Assembly: GCA_017991595.1 (NCBI GenBank)
Contig: JAGOQJ010000001.1
Coordinates: 310,001-374,000 of the forward strand
DNA: 64,000 nucleotides
Direction: 5' to 3'
DNA from: Candidatus Didemnitutus sp.
Lineage (GTDB): Bacteria > Verrucomicrobiota > Verrucomicrobiia > Opitutales > Opitutaceae
Shown: positions 1-8,585 of the stretch, piece after piece
How the letters are laid out: each line of letters opens with the position of its first letter
Position numbering within the stretch: the stretch's first letter is position 1
Position numbers and translations under genes: made by a program
The notes under the pieces: model-generated
Databases searched by the model: none
Told to the model about the DNA's origin: nothing
What the model saw: the letters and a program-made list of their open reading frames with translations, nothing else

Positions 1-1
1 C

Positions 2-1741
2 TGGACTTTCGCGCCGATGGTCGACCACTGCGTCGATCCGCGTTGGGGGCGCGTGGCGGAGACTTTCGGTGAATCGGCCTGGGCGTCGTCCGTCCACGCC
101 GTGGCGGCCGTGAGGGGTTATCAGGGCGACACGCCCGGCGGCCCGGATTCCGTCGCGGCCTGCCTGAAACATTTCGTGGGTTACGGTGCGTCCGAGGGCG
201 GGCGCGATTACTCGTTCACGGCCGTGCCCGACCAGCAGTTGTGGGAGGACCATCTGCCGCCGTTCGCGGCCGGCGTGGCCGCGGGCGCGCTGACGGTGAT
301 GAGCTCGTTCAACGACCTGAACGGTGTGCCGACGACCGCACATCGCCGCCTGCTCACCGACGTGCTGCGCACGCGCTGGGGATTCGACGGCTTGGTGGTC
401 TCCGATTGGAACGCCGTGCTGCAGCTGCTCAACCAAGGCTTCGCTGCCGACGAGAGCGAGGCCGCCCGGCAGGCGTTGCTGGCGGGCGTTGATCTCAACA
501 TGGCGGACGGACTCTATCGCGCGCACCTGTCCGCGCTCGTCCGCGCGGGCACCGTGCCGCCCGCAGCGATCGACGAGGCGGTGCGTCGCGTGCTGCGCGT
601 GAAGTTCCGCCTCGGGCTTTTCGAGCGACCCTACGTGGAGCCGTCGGCCTTGAGCGGCGCCGCGCCGACATCCGATCAACTGGCGCTCTGCCACGAGGCT
701 GCGGTGCGCTCGGCCGTGCTCCTGAAAAACGACGCGGCGACGCTGCCGTTGCGGCCGGTGCGGCGGGTCGCGCTGATCGGTCCGCTCGCCGAGGATGGCG
801 CGGCTCTCCTCGGGTCTTGGGCGCAACAAGGCCGAGCGGCCGAGACGCCAACCCTCGCGGCGGCGCTGCGCGAACGCCTGCCGGCGGACACCGAATTGGT
901 GGTTGCCCCGGGTTGCGCCATCGACGGCGCGGACACCGCGGGTTTTGCCGCGGCGCTGGCTGCGGTGGCGGCGGCGGATGCCGTGGTCGTGTGCGCGGGC
1001 GAGGCGGCGACGATGAGCGGCGAGAATGGGTCGCGTGCGAGTCTGCGCTTGCCGGGTGTGCAGGAGGAATTGTTGTTGCGTGTGGCGGCGGCGACACAAG
1101 GCAAGCCGCTGGCCTTGGTGCTCATCACGGGCCGTCCCATCGAGTTGGAGCGCGTGGAGCCGGTCTATCCGGCGATCCTCGCCGGTTGGCAACTCGGCAG
1201 CGCGGCCGGCGCGGCGCTGGCGGATCTGTTGCTCGGTCGTGCGGCGCCTTCGGGCCGGCTGGCGATCACCTGGCCGCGCACGACCGGACAAATCCCGCTC
1301 TATCATCACGAGCGTCCGCGGGCGCGGCGCGGTCGCGAGGGCGAGTATCAGGATGGCGCGACGACGCCTCATTTCGCGTTCGGGCACGGGCTGGGTTACA
1401 CGACCTTCCGCCACGGACAGATCCGGCTCAGCGCCGGAGAGGTGCCGGCCGATGGAGTGGTGACGGCGGAGATCGAGGTGGAGAACACCGGCGACCGTGA
1501 AGGGCGCGAGACGGTGCTGTGGTTCATTCACGATCCGGCGGCGAGCCGCACGCGGCCGCTGCGGGAGTTGCGGCATTTCGAGAGCGCCGTGATCCCGGCG
1601 GGCGGGCGGCGGATTTTTCGTTGGGAAATCGTGCCGGCCCGCGATTGCTCGTTCCCTGACGAGGACGGCCGGCGCATCCTCGAGCCCGGCGAGATCGTCG
1701 TCGGCGTGGGTGGACAGCGGGTGTCGTTGCGCGTGGTCTGA
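2..1741 (+). CDS. Glycoside hydrolase family 3 (beta-glucosidase type), 5' end outside window
   Basis: The reading frame is open from base 2, so the start lies upstream of the window. The first visible residues (WTFAPMVD, then DPRWGR) are the usual GH3 motif deep inside the N-terminal barrel. The nucleophile aspartate is in VVSDW (codon 404-406). The second alpha/beta domain follows, with GENGSR supplying the usual acid/base region, then HFAFGHGLGYTTF and a C-terminal fibronectin-III-like domain (about the last 110 residues). Family members remove terminal beta-linked sugars from oligosaccharides, often in the periplasm; the localisation cannot be judged without the N-terminus. Glucosidase rather than xylosidase specificity is a guess. 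Confidence 0.93.
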   Translation, partial: WTFAPMVDHCVDPRWGRVAETFGESAWASSVHAVAAVRGYQGDTPGGPDSVAACLKHFVGYGASEGGRDYSFTAVPDQQLWEDHLPPFAAGVAAGALTVMSSFNDLNGVPTTAHRRLLTDVLRTRWGFDGLVVSDWNAVLQLLNQGFAADESEAARQALLAGVDLNMADGLYRAHLSALVRAGTVPPAAIDEAVRRVLRVKFRLGLFERPYVEPSALSGAAPTSDQLALCHEAAVRSAVLLKNDAATLPLRPVRRVALIGPLAEDGAALLGSWAQQGRAAETPTLAAALRERLPADTELVVAPGCAIDGADTAGFAAALAAVAAADAVVVCAGEAATMSGENGSRASLRLPGVQEELLLRVAAATQGKPLALVLITGRPIELERVEPVYPAILAGWQLGSAAGAALADLLLGRAAPSGRLAITWPRTTGQIPLYHHERPRARRGREGEYQDGATTPHFAFGHGLGYTTFRHGQIRLSAGEVPADGVVTAEIEVENTGDREGRETVLWFIHDPAASRTRPLRELRHFESAVIPAGGRRIFRWEIVPARDCSFPDEDGRRILEPGEIVVGVGGQRVSLRVV

Positions 1742-1765
1742 CGCGCCGCGGTGGCGCCGGCGCGG

Positions 1766-1798
1766 AAAAACAAAAGGCCGACGCGTAGAGCGTCGGCC
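1766..1798 (-). terminator. Intrinsic terminator of the symporter gene
   Basis: A perfect 9-bp stem (GGCCGACGC at 1776-1784 and GCGTCGGCC at 1790-1798) has a 5-nt loop. On the minus strand it is followed by TTTTG and TTTTT. It lies about 40 bp past the stop of the minus-strand symporter gene and also separates it from the convergent GH3 gene. Confidence 0.8.
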
Positions 1799-1838
1799 GG
1801 GAGGATGCGCTCGTGGCGCGTAGGCGGTGCGGGTGCCG

Positions 1839-3188
1839 TCAGGCGCCGGTCTGGCCCGGGGCCGAGAGCGGGGTGCCTTCACTTTTCTTCACCAGTGAGT
1901 CGACGACGAGCGTCGTGGTGATGTCGCAGCCGACGTTCGTGGCGGTGCGGCACATGTCGAGGATGCGGTCGACGCCGAGGATGATGCCGATGCCCTCGGC
2001 CGGAATGCCGAAGGAGGCGAGCAGGCCGGCGATGAGCGGCAGCGAGCCGCCCGGGATGGCGGCGGCGGCGACGGCGCTGAGCACGGCGAGGAGCACGAGG
2101 ATGATCTGCTGCTCCGCGCCGAGGTGGAGGCCGTAAACCTGGGCGATGAAGAGCACGACGCAGCCTTCGAAGAGGGCGGTGCCGGCCATGTTCATCGTGG
2201 TGCCGAGCGGGAGGACGAAGCCGGCGGTGCTCGGGGCGATGCCCAGCTTGGTGGTCGCGTTCTCGAGCGCGGCGGGGAGGGTGGCGGCGCTGGAGCTGGT
2301 CGAGAATGCGGTGACGATCACGTCCTTGATCGCGCCGAAGTAGGCGCGTGGGCTCCACTTGGTCCACACGCGCAGCCAGAGCGACATGGTGCCGAAGAGG
2401 TGCACGAGCATGACGGTCACGCACGAGAGCACGAAGACGCCGAGGGCGATGACGATGTCGATGCCCACGCGCACGATCACGCTGTAGATCATCGCCGGCA
2501 CGGCGTAGGGGGCGAGCCGCAGCGCGAGGTGCACGATGCCGGTCATGGTCTCGGAGACAGTCTCGAGCGCGGCCAGCATGCCTTTCTGACGTTCGAGGGC
2601 GAGTTTGGTGCCCGCGACACCGACGAGGATGGCGAAGACGATGAGCGGCAGCATGTCGCCGAGAGCGTTGCGGCTGTTGCCGACGAAGGCGTTGAAGAGA
2701 TTCCGCGGCATGAACATCTCGACCACGGACATGAGCGAGAGGCCTTCCTGCGCCTGTTTCTTGTTCTCGGCGATGGTCTGGGCGGCGCCGCCGTAGTTGT
2801 GGAGAATCTCGGTCTTCGTGGCGGCGTCGATCATGTCGCCGGGGCGGACGACGTTCATGACGATGAGGCCGAGCGCCACGGCCACGCCCATGTTGAGGAA
2901 GAAGAAGAGGAAGGTGCGGCCGGCGAGCGGTCCGAGCTTCGACGGCTGCCCGAGTTGCAGCACGCCGGAGGCGAGCGAGGCGAACACGAGCGGCACGATC
3001 ACGAAGAACAGCAGGCGCAGGAACACCTGACCGAGCGGGTCGAGGAAGTTGACGGCGACCTTGCGCGTGAATTCCAGCGCCTCGGGCCAGACGCGGCCGA
3101 GGGCGAGGGTGATGAGGCCCGCCACCACACCGATGGCGAGGCCGCGCAGGATACGATTGGCCAGTTTAGGGTCGGAGCCGGATGACAT
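1839..3188 (-). CDS. Dicarboxylate/amino acid:cation symporter (DAACS/SDF family)
   Basis: A 449-residue inner-membrane protein of the GltP/DctA family, importing acidic amino acids or C4-dicarboxylates with Na+ or H+. Family hallmarks are visible: the serine-rich re-entrant loop (FSTSSSAATLP), the NMAGT motif (NMDGT in most members) and the last membrane segment with GVDRILDMCRTATNV, which carries the conserved Asp and Arg of the substrate site. I chose the ATG at 3188 because the protein then begins MSSGSDPKLANRI directly before the first membrane helix; the upstream extension to 3221 is Arg/Pro-rich and unlike the family. It is convergent with the GH3 gene, with a terminator between them. 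The substrate cannot be fixed from sequence alone. Confidence 0.93.
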   Translation of the reverse strand: MSSGSDPKLANRILRGLAIGVVAGLITLALGRVWPEALEFTRKVAVNFLDPLGQVFLRLLFFVIVPLVFASLASGVLQLGQPSKLGPLAGRTFLFFFLNMGVAVALGLIVMNVVRPGDMIDAATKTEILHNYGGAAQTIAENKKQAQEGLSLMSVVEMFMPRNLFNAFVGNSRNALGDMLPLIVFAILVGVAGTKLALERQKGMLAALETVSETMTGIVHLALRLAPYAVPAMIYSVIVRVGIDIVIALGVFVLSCVTVMLVHLFGTMSLWLRVWTKWSPRAYFGAIKDVIVTAFSTSSSAATLPAALENATTKLGIAPSTAGFVLPLGTTMNMAGTALFEGCVVLFIAQVYGLHLGAEQQIILVLLAVLSAVAAAAIPGGSLPLIAGLLASFGIPAEGIGIILGVDRILDMCRTATNVGCDITTTLVVDSLVKKSEGTPLSAPGQTGA

Positions 3189-3383
3189 GGGGTAACGTCG
3201 GGAAAGCCGCGACGGTATCAACGCGAAGGCGACTGACGAGGGCGAAGTGCGCCGGTGCGGTCGATACGTAACCCCCGGTTGCGCAACAACCCACCCTGCG
3301 TCCGCGCATCGCCGCGACGGAGCTGGGCAACTGGAGTGGCGGACGCGGGCGGGCGAGCGGTGGGGCGGGAGACATTTCCGCCC

Positions 3384-3412
3384 TTGACCCGCCCCGGGCC
3401 GGACTCTTCTTT
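3384..3412 (+). promoter_or_regulatory. Probable promoter of tRNA-Gln
   Basis: TTGACC at 3384-3389 matches a -35 box. A 17-bp spacer leads to TTCTTT at 3407-3412, a weak -10. The predicted start would fall about 10 nt before the mature tRNA end. The -10 match is poor, so this is tentative. Confidence 0.4.
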
Positions 3413-3429
3413 CGACCGCTCACTTCCAC

Positions 3430-3503
3430 TGCCTGGTGGTGTAATGGTAGCACAGGCGACTTTGACTCGCCTAGTCATGGTTCGAATCCATGCCGGGCAG
3501 CCA
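3430..3503 (+). tRNA. tRNA-Gln (anticodon TTG), CCA encoded
   Basis: A full cloverleaf can be drawn: acceptor stem TGCCTGG with CCGGGCA, D arm, anticodon stem GGCGA/TCGCC around the loop CTTTGAC (anticodon TTG), T arm CATGG/CCATG around TTCGAAT, discriminator G and a genome-encoded CCA at 3501-3503. The DNA changes character directly after the 3' end, with lower GC and accessory genes, as is common where islands insert in tRNA genes. The last nine bases, GGGCAGCCA, recur at the ends of two 182-bp repeats (14986-15167 and 18912-19093). Confidence 0.97.
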
Positions 3504-3753
3504 CTTCGAAAAAAATCCGAACCGATTTCCAGATCGGTCAAAGAATTACCGAAGTGCCTGAGGAAGTGGTAGAAATCGATGGAGCACTTTTGACCGCTCT
3601 TTGCACAAGTTCGCGGTTCTATCCGGAGACCGGACCATTTTCAGTCCCCTTGCCTCTGCTCGCGAAAAGATAGGTCAAAAGATTTTCAGCAAATCCTGGG
3701 CTCTGGTAAGGGCGATTGCGCGTGTTCTAAAGACAACATATCAAAGCCAAAGA

Positions 3754-4731
3754 ATGCCGGAGAGACCACGAGTGCTTCGAATCCCTTTTGCCGCCCGTAA
3801 AGGGAAACTCGTTCATGTTTCTGAGGTCGATCCAGGGTTTCACGATGACTGCCTTTGTCCAGGATGCGGAAAGCCACTGGTTGCGAAAAAAGGTGCCATC
3901 AAGGTCCATCACTTCGCACACGACGGAGACCACCCCTGCAATGGAGAGACCATCCTTCATCTGCTGGCGAAACAACTACTCAAGGAGCGGATCGAATCGG
4001 CGCGATCTGTCGGCCGTCCCATCCCGATCCGTTGGAAATGCGGTCGGTGTGAAAACGAACACCGAGGCAATCTGCTGAAGCGAGCGAAGGCAGTGCAGCT
4101 CGAAACAGCCTTCGAAGGAAAGGTGCCCGACCTCACCTTGATCGGGGCTGACAACGAAGCATGTGCCGTAATCGAGGTCATCGTAACCCACAGTCCCGAG
4201 CCCGATGCCCAGAAGATATACGCAGCTCACAAGATTCCTGTCGTGGAGTTTCACGTCACGTCAGTGGCGGATTTGATAGGTCTCCGCGATGCCCCGGAGC
4301 TAGAACCACAGTCTGTGTCGTTTTGTCCGGTGCCCGATTGGCAGCTTCAGACCGTGAATCTCGCAAAGTTGCCCGTGCGGCTCGATCAACTCACTTTCGA
4401 GCGCAGGGGCTGCGCGCTTGTCGTAGTGGACCGCGAACTTCGTGGGGTTGGAGACTGCTCGCTGAGAGGGAGCTTTGTTTTCGACCGACCGGAACTTGCG
4501 GAAATGGCCCTCTCGGGTCTCAAGAGCGGGATCATCGATGGTTTGAACGAGCCGGAGTGGATGCTGACGCAGTGCAAAAACCGCGTTCTACACCGCGACC
4601 TAATCCGTGCTATCGCTACTGGGCTCCGCGAATACCGACTTGTTTGGCAAGGGTTTGGCAAAACAAGCTGGCGGAGAACATCCGGTCGTGAGAAATTTCG
4701 GATGCGTCGCGTCCGCTCCATGTATTCTTAA
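3754..4731 (+). CDS. Competence protein CoiA-like nuclease family protein
   Basis: About 325 residues. The N-terminus has the zinc-ribbon/CoiA pattern CLCPGCGKPLVAKKG followed by HHFAHDG, then a central stretch resembling a PD-(D/E)XK nuclease core (VPDLTLIG and, after 12 residues, AVIEVIVTH). A second Cys pair, WKCGRCENEH, lies between them. CoiA-like proteins are linked to DNA uptake or processing; the exact reaction here is unknown. The ATG at 3754 was chosen because the N-terminal extension from a TTG at 3601 has no similarity to the family. The gene starts 250 bp after tRNA-Gln, has lower GC than the chromosomal genes and stands alone, which suggests acquired DNA. The C-terminal third is not recognised. 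Confidence 0.7.
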   Translation: MPERPRVLRIPFAARKGKLVHVSEVDPGFHDDCLCPGCGKPLVAKKGAIKVHHFAHDGDHPCNGETILHLLAKQLLKERIESARSVGRPIPIRWKCGRCENEHRGNLLKRAKAVQLETAFEGKVPDLTLIGADNEACAVIEVIVTHSPEPDAQKIYAAHKIPVVEFHVTSVADLIGLRDAPELEPQSVSFCPVPDWQLQTVNLAKLPVRLDQLTFERRGCALVVVDRELRGVGDCSLRGSFVFDRPELAEMALSGLKSGIIDGLNEPEWMLTQCKNRVLHRDLIRAIATGLREYRLVWQGFGKTSWRRTSGREKFRMRRVRSMYS

Positions 4732-5056
4732 AGTGCTATCCGTGGCTTGATCGTTCGGGCAACTGTAGGAACAGATAGCGAGCAATCACTTGGTGAGAAT
4801 GAAGGGAATCGCGTTCCCGGAGCGATCCGCTGCATGCGTGTGCAATAGCGATTCGCGATCAACGCGAATTCCTGAAGCTGCACCGGCACCGGCATGCTGG
4901 CTAGACGACCCAGTGTCCGGATGTTGAAATACCATGCCCCACTGGCAGTGCCGATTCTGGCAAGATATGATCCTCGTTTTTGCGAGGTGCTGTGTCGTGG
5001 ATGCCATGCGGCAGAGCATGGCATTATACTACCTTGCGAAGGCTGGATAAGCCGAG
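4732..5056. other. Low-GC intergenic stretch with one hairpin
   Basis: No convincing gene. Short open frames exist on the minus strand between 4728 and 5024, but none has a recognisable motif or ribosome site. A 7-bp perfect hairpin (GCCATGC at 5003-5009, GCATGGC at 5016-5022) followed by an AT-rich stretch lies near the end. The region looks like decayed accessory DNA between the CoiA-like gene and the metal cluster. Confidence 0.4.
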
Positions 5057-5146
5057 GTGCGCCTCGCCAAAGCCCGCGCCACCGTCGTCAGCGCCGAGAT
5101 CGACATTAAGGTGCTGAGCGCCCGACTTAAGGCGCACGCCCGGTAA
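5057..5146 (+). pseudogene. Fragment of a coding sequence (C-terminal end)
   Basis: The frame reads VRLAKARATVVSAEIDIKV and ends after LKAHAR with TAA. It has good codon structure and a helical, Ala/Arg-rich character, but it is preceded in frame by a stop at 5048-5050 and no start is visible. It is probably the remaining 3' end of a gene lost when the accessory region was assembled. The family is not recognised. Confidence 0.3.
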
Positions 5147-5153
5147 CGCGTCC

Positions 5154-5816
5154 CTACGCCGAATCTTTCGCCGCCTTGACGGCGATGATCCGTCGATACG
5201 AGCCTCGGAAGCCAGCCGGTTCGTCCATGCGCACGGTCCAGCCGGCCAATGAGACGAGCGGCTCGACCGTCCGATTCAGTTCGGAGAACGCCAGCGCCGC
5301 GATCCGATTGGCCAGCCGCCGGGCCATGCCGGGGGTTTGTCCAGCCGGCAGAAATTTGTCTAAAATGGATACGGTGCCACCGGGGACGAGCACCCGGTCA
5401 ACCTCGCCGACGATGCGCTCAGGATCAGGAGCAACCGCAAGGATAAGGTGCAGGAGCACCACGTCGAAACAGCCATCCGGGAACGGCAACGAACGTGCAT
5501 CACCGACCCGAAACGAACCTTCGAGCCCATGACGACGCGCGCGAGCCTCCGCCCGGCGCACCATGCCGGGCGTCAGATCGAGAGCGGCCACGACCACTCC
5601 GGTGGGGATAAAGTCCAAGTCCAGGCCCGTGCCACAGCCAACCAACAGAACCCGCTGCCCGGGGCGCAGCCGAAGGGCCGTGATGGCGGCGCGGCGCTGC
5701 CCGGCGAAGATGCCGGCCAGTCGGTCATAGAGCGGCGCGTAGAGCGCATACCTAAACCGATTCAGTCGGTCCGGCGCAACGGGCGCGGCGGTGTTGGCTG
5801 GTGCGGGAGCGGTCAT
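5154..5816 (-). CDS. Class I SAM-dependent methyltransferase
   Basis: 220 residues. Motif I (VLLVGCGTGLDLDF) binds S-adenosylmethionine, followed by ALDLTPGMVRRAE (acidic residue for the ribose) and DARSLPFPDGCFDVV. The overall layout is that of the UbiE-like small-molecule methyltransferases. Translation probably starts at the ATG at 5816; an upstream extension to 5939 overlaps the neighbouring membrane-protein gene. It is the last gene of the minus-strand metal cluster, about 30 bp after the small membrane protein, so it is likely cotranscribed. A role in metal or metalloid modification is possible, but its substrate is unknown. Confidence 0.8.
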   Translation of the reverse strand: MTAPAPANTAAPVAPDRLNRFRYALYAPLYDRLAGIFAGQRRAAITALRLRPGQRVLLVGCGTGLDLDFIPTGVVVAALDLTPGMVRRAEARARRHGLEGSFRVGDARSLPFPDGCFDVVLLHLILAVAPDPERIVGEVDRVLVPGGTVSILDKFLPAGQTPGMARRLANRIAALAFSELNRTVEPLVSLAGWTVRMDEPAGFRGSYRRIIAVKAAKDSA

Positions 5817-5847
5817 TTGACCACGCGCGAGAATGACAGCGCCCTCC

Positions 5848-6105
5848 TCACGGGTGAAGCCTCTTGTTCGCCTGACGTTTGCGGCGAACGTGACGGTAGA
5901 TGAACAGTGCGGTGTCGCAGACCGCCCCCAACAGGCCACCGCCTATCCCGCCTCCGGTCATCCACAGCATGTTGCCGTGCCCATAGATTTCGGCACCAAA
6001 GCCGACCAGCAGCCCAACTCCGATCCCCCACGGCACAACTTCGGGCTCCCACTGCACCCTGCGCGAGGGCCTGGCTGCTTTCCTCAATGGTCGTTTCGCC
6101 TGCAC
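5848..6105 (-). CDS. Small membrane protein of the metal cluster
   Basis: 85 residues. A basic N-terminus (about 15 residues with many Arg/Lys) is followed by two predicted membrane segments (roughly residues 24-45 and 49-70, Gly-rich) and a basic tail. It lies 6 bp after the P-type ATPase stop and shortly before the methyltransferase, so it probably belongs to the same transcript. No family is recognised. The tight spacing and clear membrane segments support a real gene. Confidence 0.6.
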   Translation of the reverse strand: MQAKRPLRKAARPSRRVQWEPEVVPWGIGVGLLVGFGAEIYGHGNMLWMTGGGIGGGLLGAVCDTALFIYRHVRRKRQANKRLHP

Positions 6106-6111
6106 GGCATG

Positions 6112-8058
6112 TCATTGGGCAACGGACTTCGGTGCGACCAGCAGGCGCAGGGCATTAGCAATGACCAGCAGGGTGGCGCCGGTGTCCGCCATGATGGCCA
6201 GCCACAGGCTGGCGTGCCCCATCAGGGTAAGTAGGAGAAACAGGGCCTTCAGGCCGAGGGCGAAGGCGATGTTGAAATGGATGGTGCCAAGGGTGCGCCG
6301 GCCGAGGCGGATCGTTTCGGCGATCTTGCCGAGTTCATCCTGCATCAGGGCGATGTCCGCTGTCTCGATGGCGGCATCGGTGCCCGCCGCGCCCATGGCG
6401 ATGCCGACAGTGGCCGTTGCCATCGCCGGGGCGTCGTTCACGCCATCGCCGACCATGCCGACGATCCGGTGTTTTTCACGGAGCGATTTCACGGCCTCGA
6501 CCTTGTCGTCCGGCAGCAGGTCGCCCCGGGCTTCGTCTATACCGACCTGACGCGCGATGAAATCCGCCGTGCGCTGATTGTCACCGCTCAGCATGACCAC
6601 TTGCTCGACACCGGCCGCGTGCAATGCGGAGATCGCTGCCTTGGCGTGGGGTCTCAGCGTGTCCCCGATGGCGATGATGCCGAGGACCTCACCTTTGCAT
6701 CCGTCGTGCGGACGATGGCCTACGACCACGACCGACTGCCCATGGGCCTCGATCGCAGACAACCGGGCCTCGACACTCTCCGAGCAGACTCCGAGTTCGT
6801 GGGCGAACCGGTGGTTGCCGACGAAGTAGGCGTGACCGGCGATCACGCCCTCGGCGCCGCGCCCGCTCCGGGCCTGGTAGCTGGATGCGCGCTCGTAGGA
6901 AACGTTCTGCCCCTTGGCGTGGGCGACCACCGCCTTGGCGAGGGGATGGGAGGAATGTTCATCAATGGCCGCCGCAACCCCCAGCACCTGCGGCAGGGTC
7001 GCCGAATTCAGCAACTCAACGCCGAGCACCTGCGGCTTTCCCTCCGTGATCGTCCCGGTCTTGTCCACGGCGAGTGCCTTGAGGCGACCGACGGTTTCGA
7101 GGTGCGCGCCGCCTTTGACCAGCACGCCGCGCCGCGCCAGGGCTGTCAGTCCGGCGACAATACTGACCGGGGTGGAAATCACCAGGGCGCACGGACAGGC
7201 GATGATGAGCAGCACGCATGCACGATAAAGCCAGGTATTCCAGTCGCCTCCCAGCAGCAGAGGCGGCACGATAAACACCAGCAGGGCCACACCGGTGACG
7301 GCGGGCGTATAGTAGCGGGCGAACACATCCACGAAGCGCTGCGTGGGCGCTTTCTGCTCCTGGGCTTCCGCAACCAGCCGGATGATCCGGGCCAGCGTCG
7401 TGTCGCCAGTCGTCTTGGTCACTTTGATTTCCAGTGAGCCTTCTCCGTTGATCGTTCCGGCAAAGACCGTGTCACCCGGCTTTTTGTCCACCGGAACTGA
7501 TTCTCCGGTGATCGGCGCTTGATTGACCGCCGATTCCCCAGTCACCACGACGCCATCAAGCGGGATGCTCATGCCGGATTTGGTCGCCACGATTTCGCCG
7601 AGCGCGACCTGATCCACCGGCACCTCGATAAACCGCCCGTTACGTCTTACGACGGCGATCTTGGGTGCCAGTTCAAGCAAGGCCTCAGTGGCGCGCCGCG
7701 CTCTCCGGTCCGCCCAGCCTTCCAGCCACTCGGCCACACCAAACAGAAACACCACGGCCGAGGCCTCGACCCACTCGCCAATTACCGACGCCCCGATGGC
7801 GGCGATGACGACCAGCAGGTTGATGTCCGGACGCAGACGGCGGACGGCCTGCCACGCTTTGGGCAGCAGGAACCAACCGCCGGCCACCATGCCAGCGCTC
7901 GCGAGGAGGGCAGCGAAAGTTGTGCCACCCTCGTTGAGCTGACCGGCGAGAAGGGCCGCTCCCACGAGCAGCCCGGACACTAGCAGGCTCAGGCTCTCGA
8001 ATCGGTTGTCGTGCGAGTGTTCGCAGCACGATTCATGGTCATGCCCGTGTTCGCTCAT
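6112..8058 (-). CDS. Heavy-metal translocating P-type ATPase (Zn/Cd/Co/Pb type)
   Basis: 648 residues, an inner-membrane exporter of divalent metals. Visible parts: TGES (184-187, actuator), the CPC metal site in a membrane helix (288-290), DKTGT with the phosphorylated Asp332, the HP motif (SSHPLAKA), GDGVNDAP and a final helix pair with MADTGATLLVIANALRLL, typical of the ZntA/CadA subgroup. The usual N-terminal CxxC metal-binding domain is missing; instead the first 18 residues are His/Cys-rich (HGHDHESCCEHSH). It sits in the efflux cluster downstream of the His-rich protein gene, with about 40 bp between them. Zn/Cd selectivity is inferred from the subgroup. Confidence 0.93.
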   Translation of the reverse strand: MSEHGHDHESCCEHSHDNRFESLSLLVSGLLVGAALLAGQLNEGGTTFAALLASAGMVAGGWFLLPKAWQAVRRLRPDINLLVVIAAIGASVIGEWVEASAVVFLFGVAEWLEGWADRRARRATEALLELAPKIAVVRRNGRFIEVPVDQVALGEIVATKSGMSIPLDGVVVTGESAVNQAPITGESVPVDKKPGDTVFAGTINGEGSLEIKVTKTTGDTTLARIIRLVAEAQEQKAPTQRFVDVFARYYTPAVTGVALLVFIVPPLLLGGDWNTWLYRACVLLIIACPCALVISTPVSIVAGLTALARRGVLVKGGAHLETVGRLKALAVDKTGTITEGKPQVLGVELLNSATLPQVLGVAAAIDEHSSHPLAKAVVAHAKGQNVSYERASSYQARSGRGAEGVIAGHAYFVGNHRFAHELGVCSESVEARLSAIEAHGQSVVVVGHRPHDGCKGEVLGIIAIGDTLRPHAKAAISALHAAGVEQVVMLSGDNQRTADFIARQVGIDEARGDLLPDDKVEAVKSLREKHRIVGMVGDGVNDAPAMATATVGIAMGAAGTDAAIETADIALMQDELGKIAETIRLGRRTLGTIHFNIAFALGLKALFLLLTLMGHASLWLAIMADTGATLLVIANALRLLVAPKSVAQ

Positions 8059-8097
8059 CGTGTGCGGTCCTTAGGTGGGAACGGATTTGTGCCGGTC

Positions 8098-8565
8098 TCA
8101 GTGTTTGTGACCGCCCTCCTCCTCGCCGTGATCCTCGCAGATGCAGGCGTATTCGGCCCGCTTGCATTCGCCGCAAACCTCATCGTGGAACTCGACGCGG
8201 TAGTTCTTCGGCTTGGCTCCCGCGTTGTCACGGACCTGAAGGACAACGCGATAGCCGTCGCCTTCCGGGAGCGGCGCCGTGGAAACGAGCGAGCCGTCCT
8301 TCGCGCTGAAGCCAAGGTTGACTTTCCCTGTTTTGGCCTCCGCGACTGCGGACACGACCTGAACGCCAGGGGCGACGGGCTTGAGGTCCTTGTCGTAGAA
8401 GGAAACGGTGACCGTGCGGTCCTTCTCCACGAAGAACTCCGCATGGGGAGCCTCCGTGGTGACGATTTTGCCGCCTTTGGGGCCAGGGATCGGCTTGGCG
8501 GCGAAAACTGCGGCCGTGGCCAGCAGCGAGATTGAGGTGAGGATGAGGTTGCGGATGGATTTCAT
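8098..8565 (-). CDS. Secreted metal-cluster protein with Cys/His-rich C-terminus
   Basis: 155 residues. A signal peptide (first 22 residues, ending AVFA-AK) predicts export. The mature part is a small beta-rich domain (FFVEKDRTVTVSFYDKDLKP) and the tail is Cys/His-rich: CGECKRAEYACIC, then DHGEEEGGHKH. It looks like a periplasmic metal buffer or chaperone for the efflux system. It lies between the lipoprotein and ATPase genes on the same strand. No named family is recognised, so the metal-binding role is an inference from the tail and context. Confidence 0.7.
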   Translation of the reverse strand: MKSIRNLILTSISLLATAAVFAAKPIPGPKGGKIVTTEAPHAEFFVEKDRTVTVSFYDKDLKPVAPGVQVVSAVAEAKTGKVNLGFSAKDGSLVSTAPLPEGDGYRVVLQVRDNAGAKPKNYRVEFHDEVCGECKRAEYACICEDHGEEEGGHKH

Positions 8566-8585
8566 GGGGACAATAGCGTTGAGGT

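Noticed and set aside
2124-3185. Acidic, His-rich plus-strand frame of 353 codons
   Set aside because: Antisense of the symporter gene; composition is an artefact of reverse reading.
4728-5024. Minus-strand open frames between the CoiA-like gene and the metal cluster
   Set aside because: No start signal, no recognisable motif and atypical codon use; treated as non-coding.
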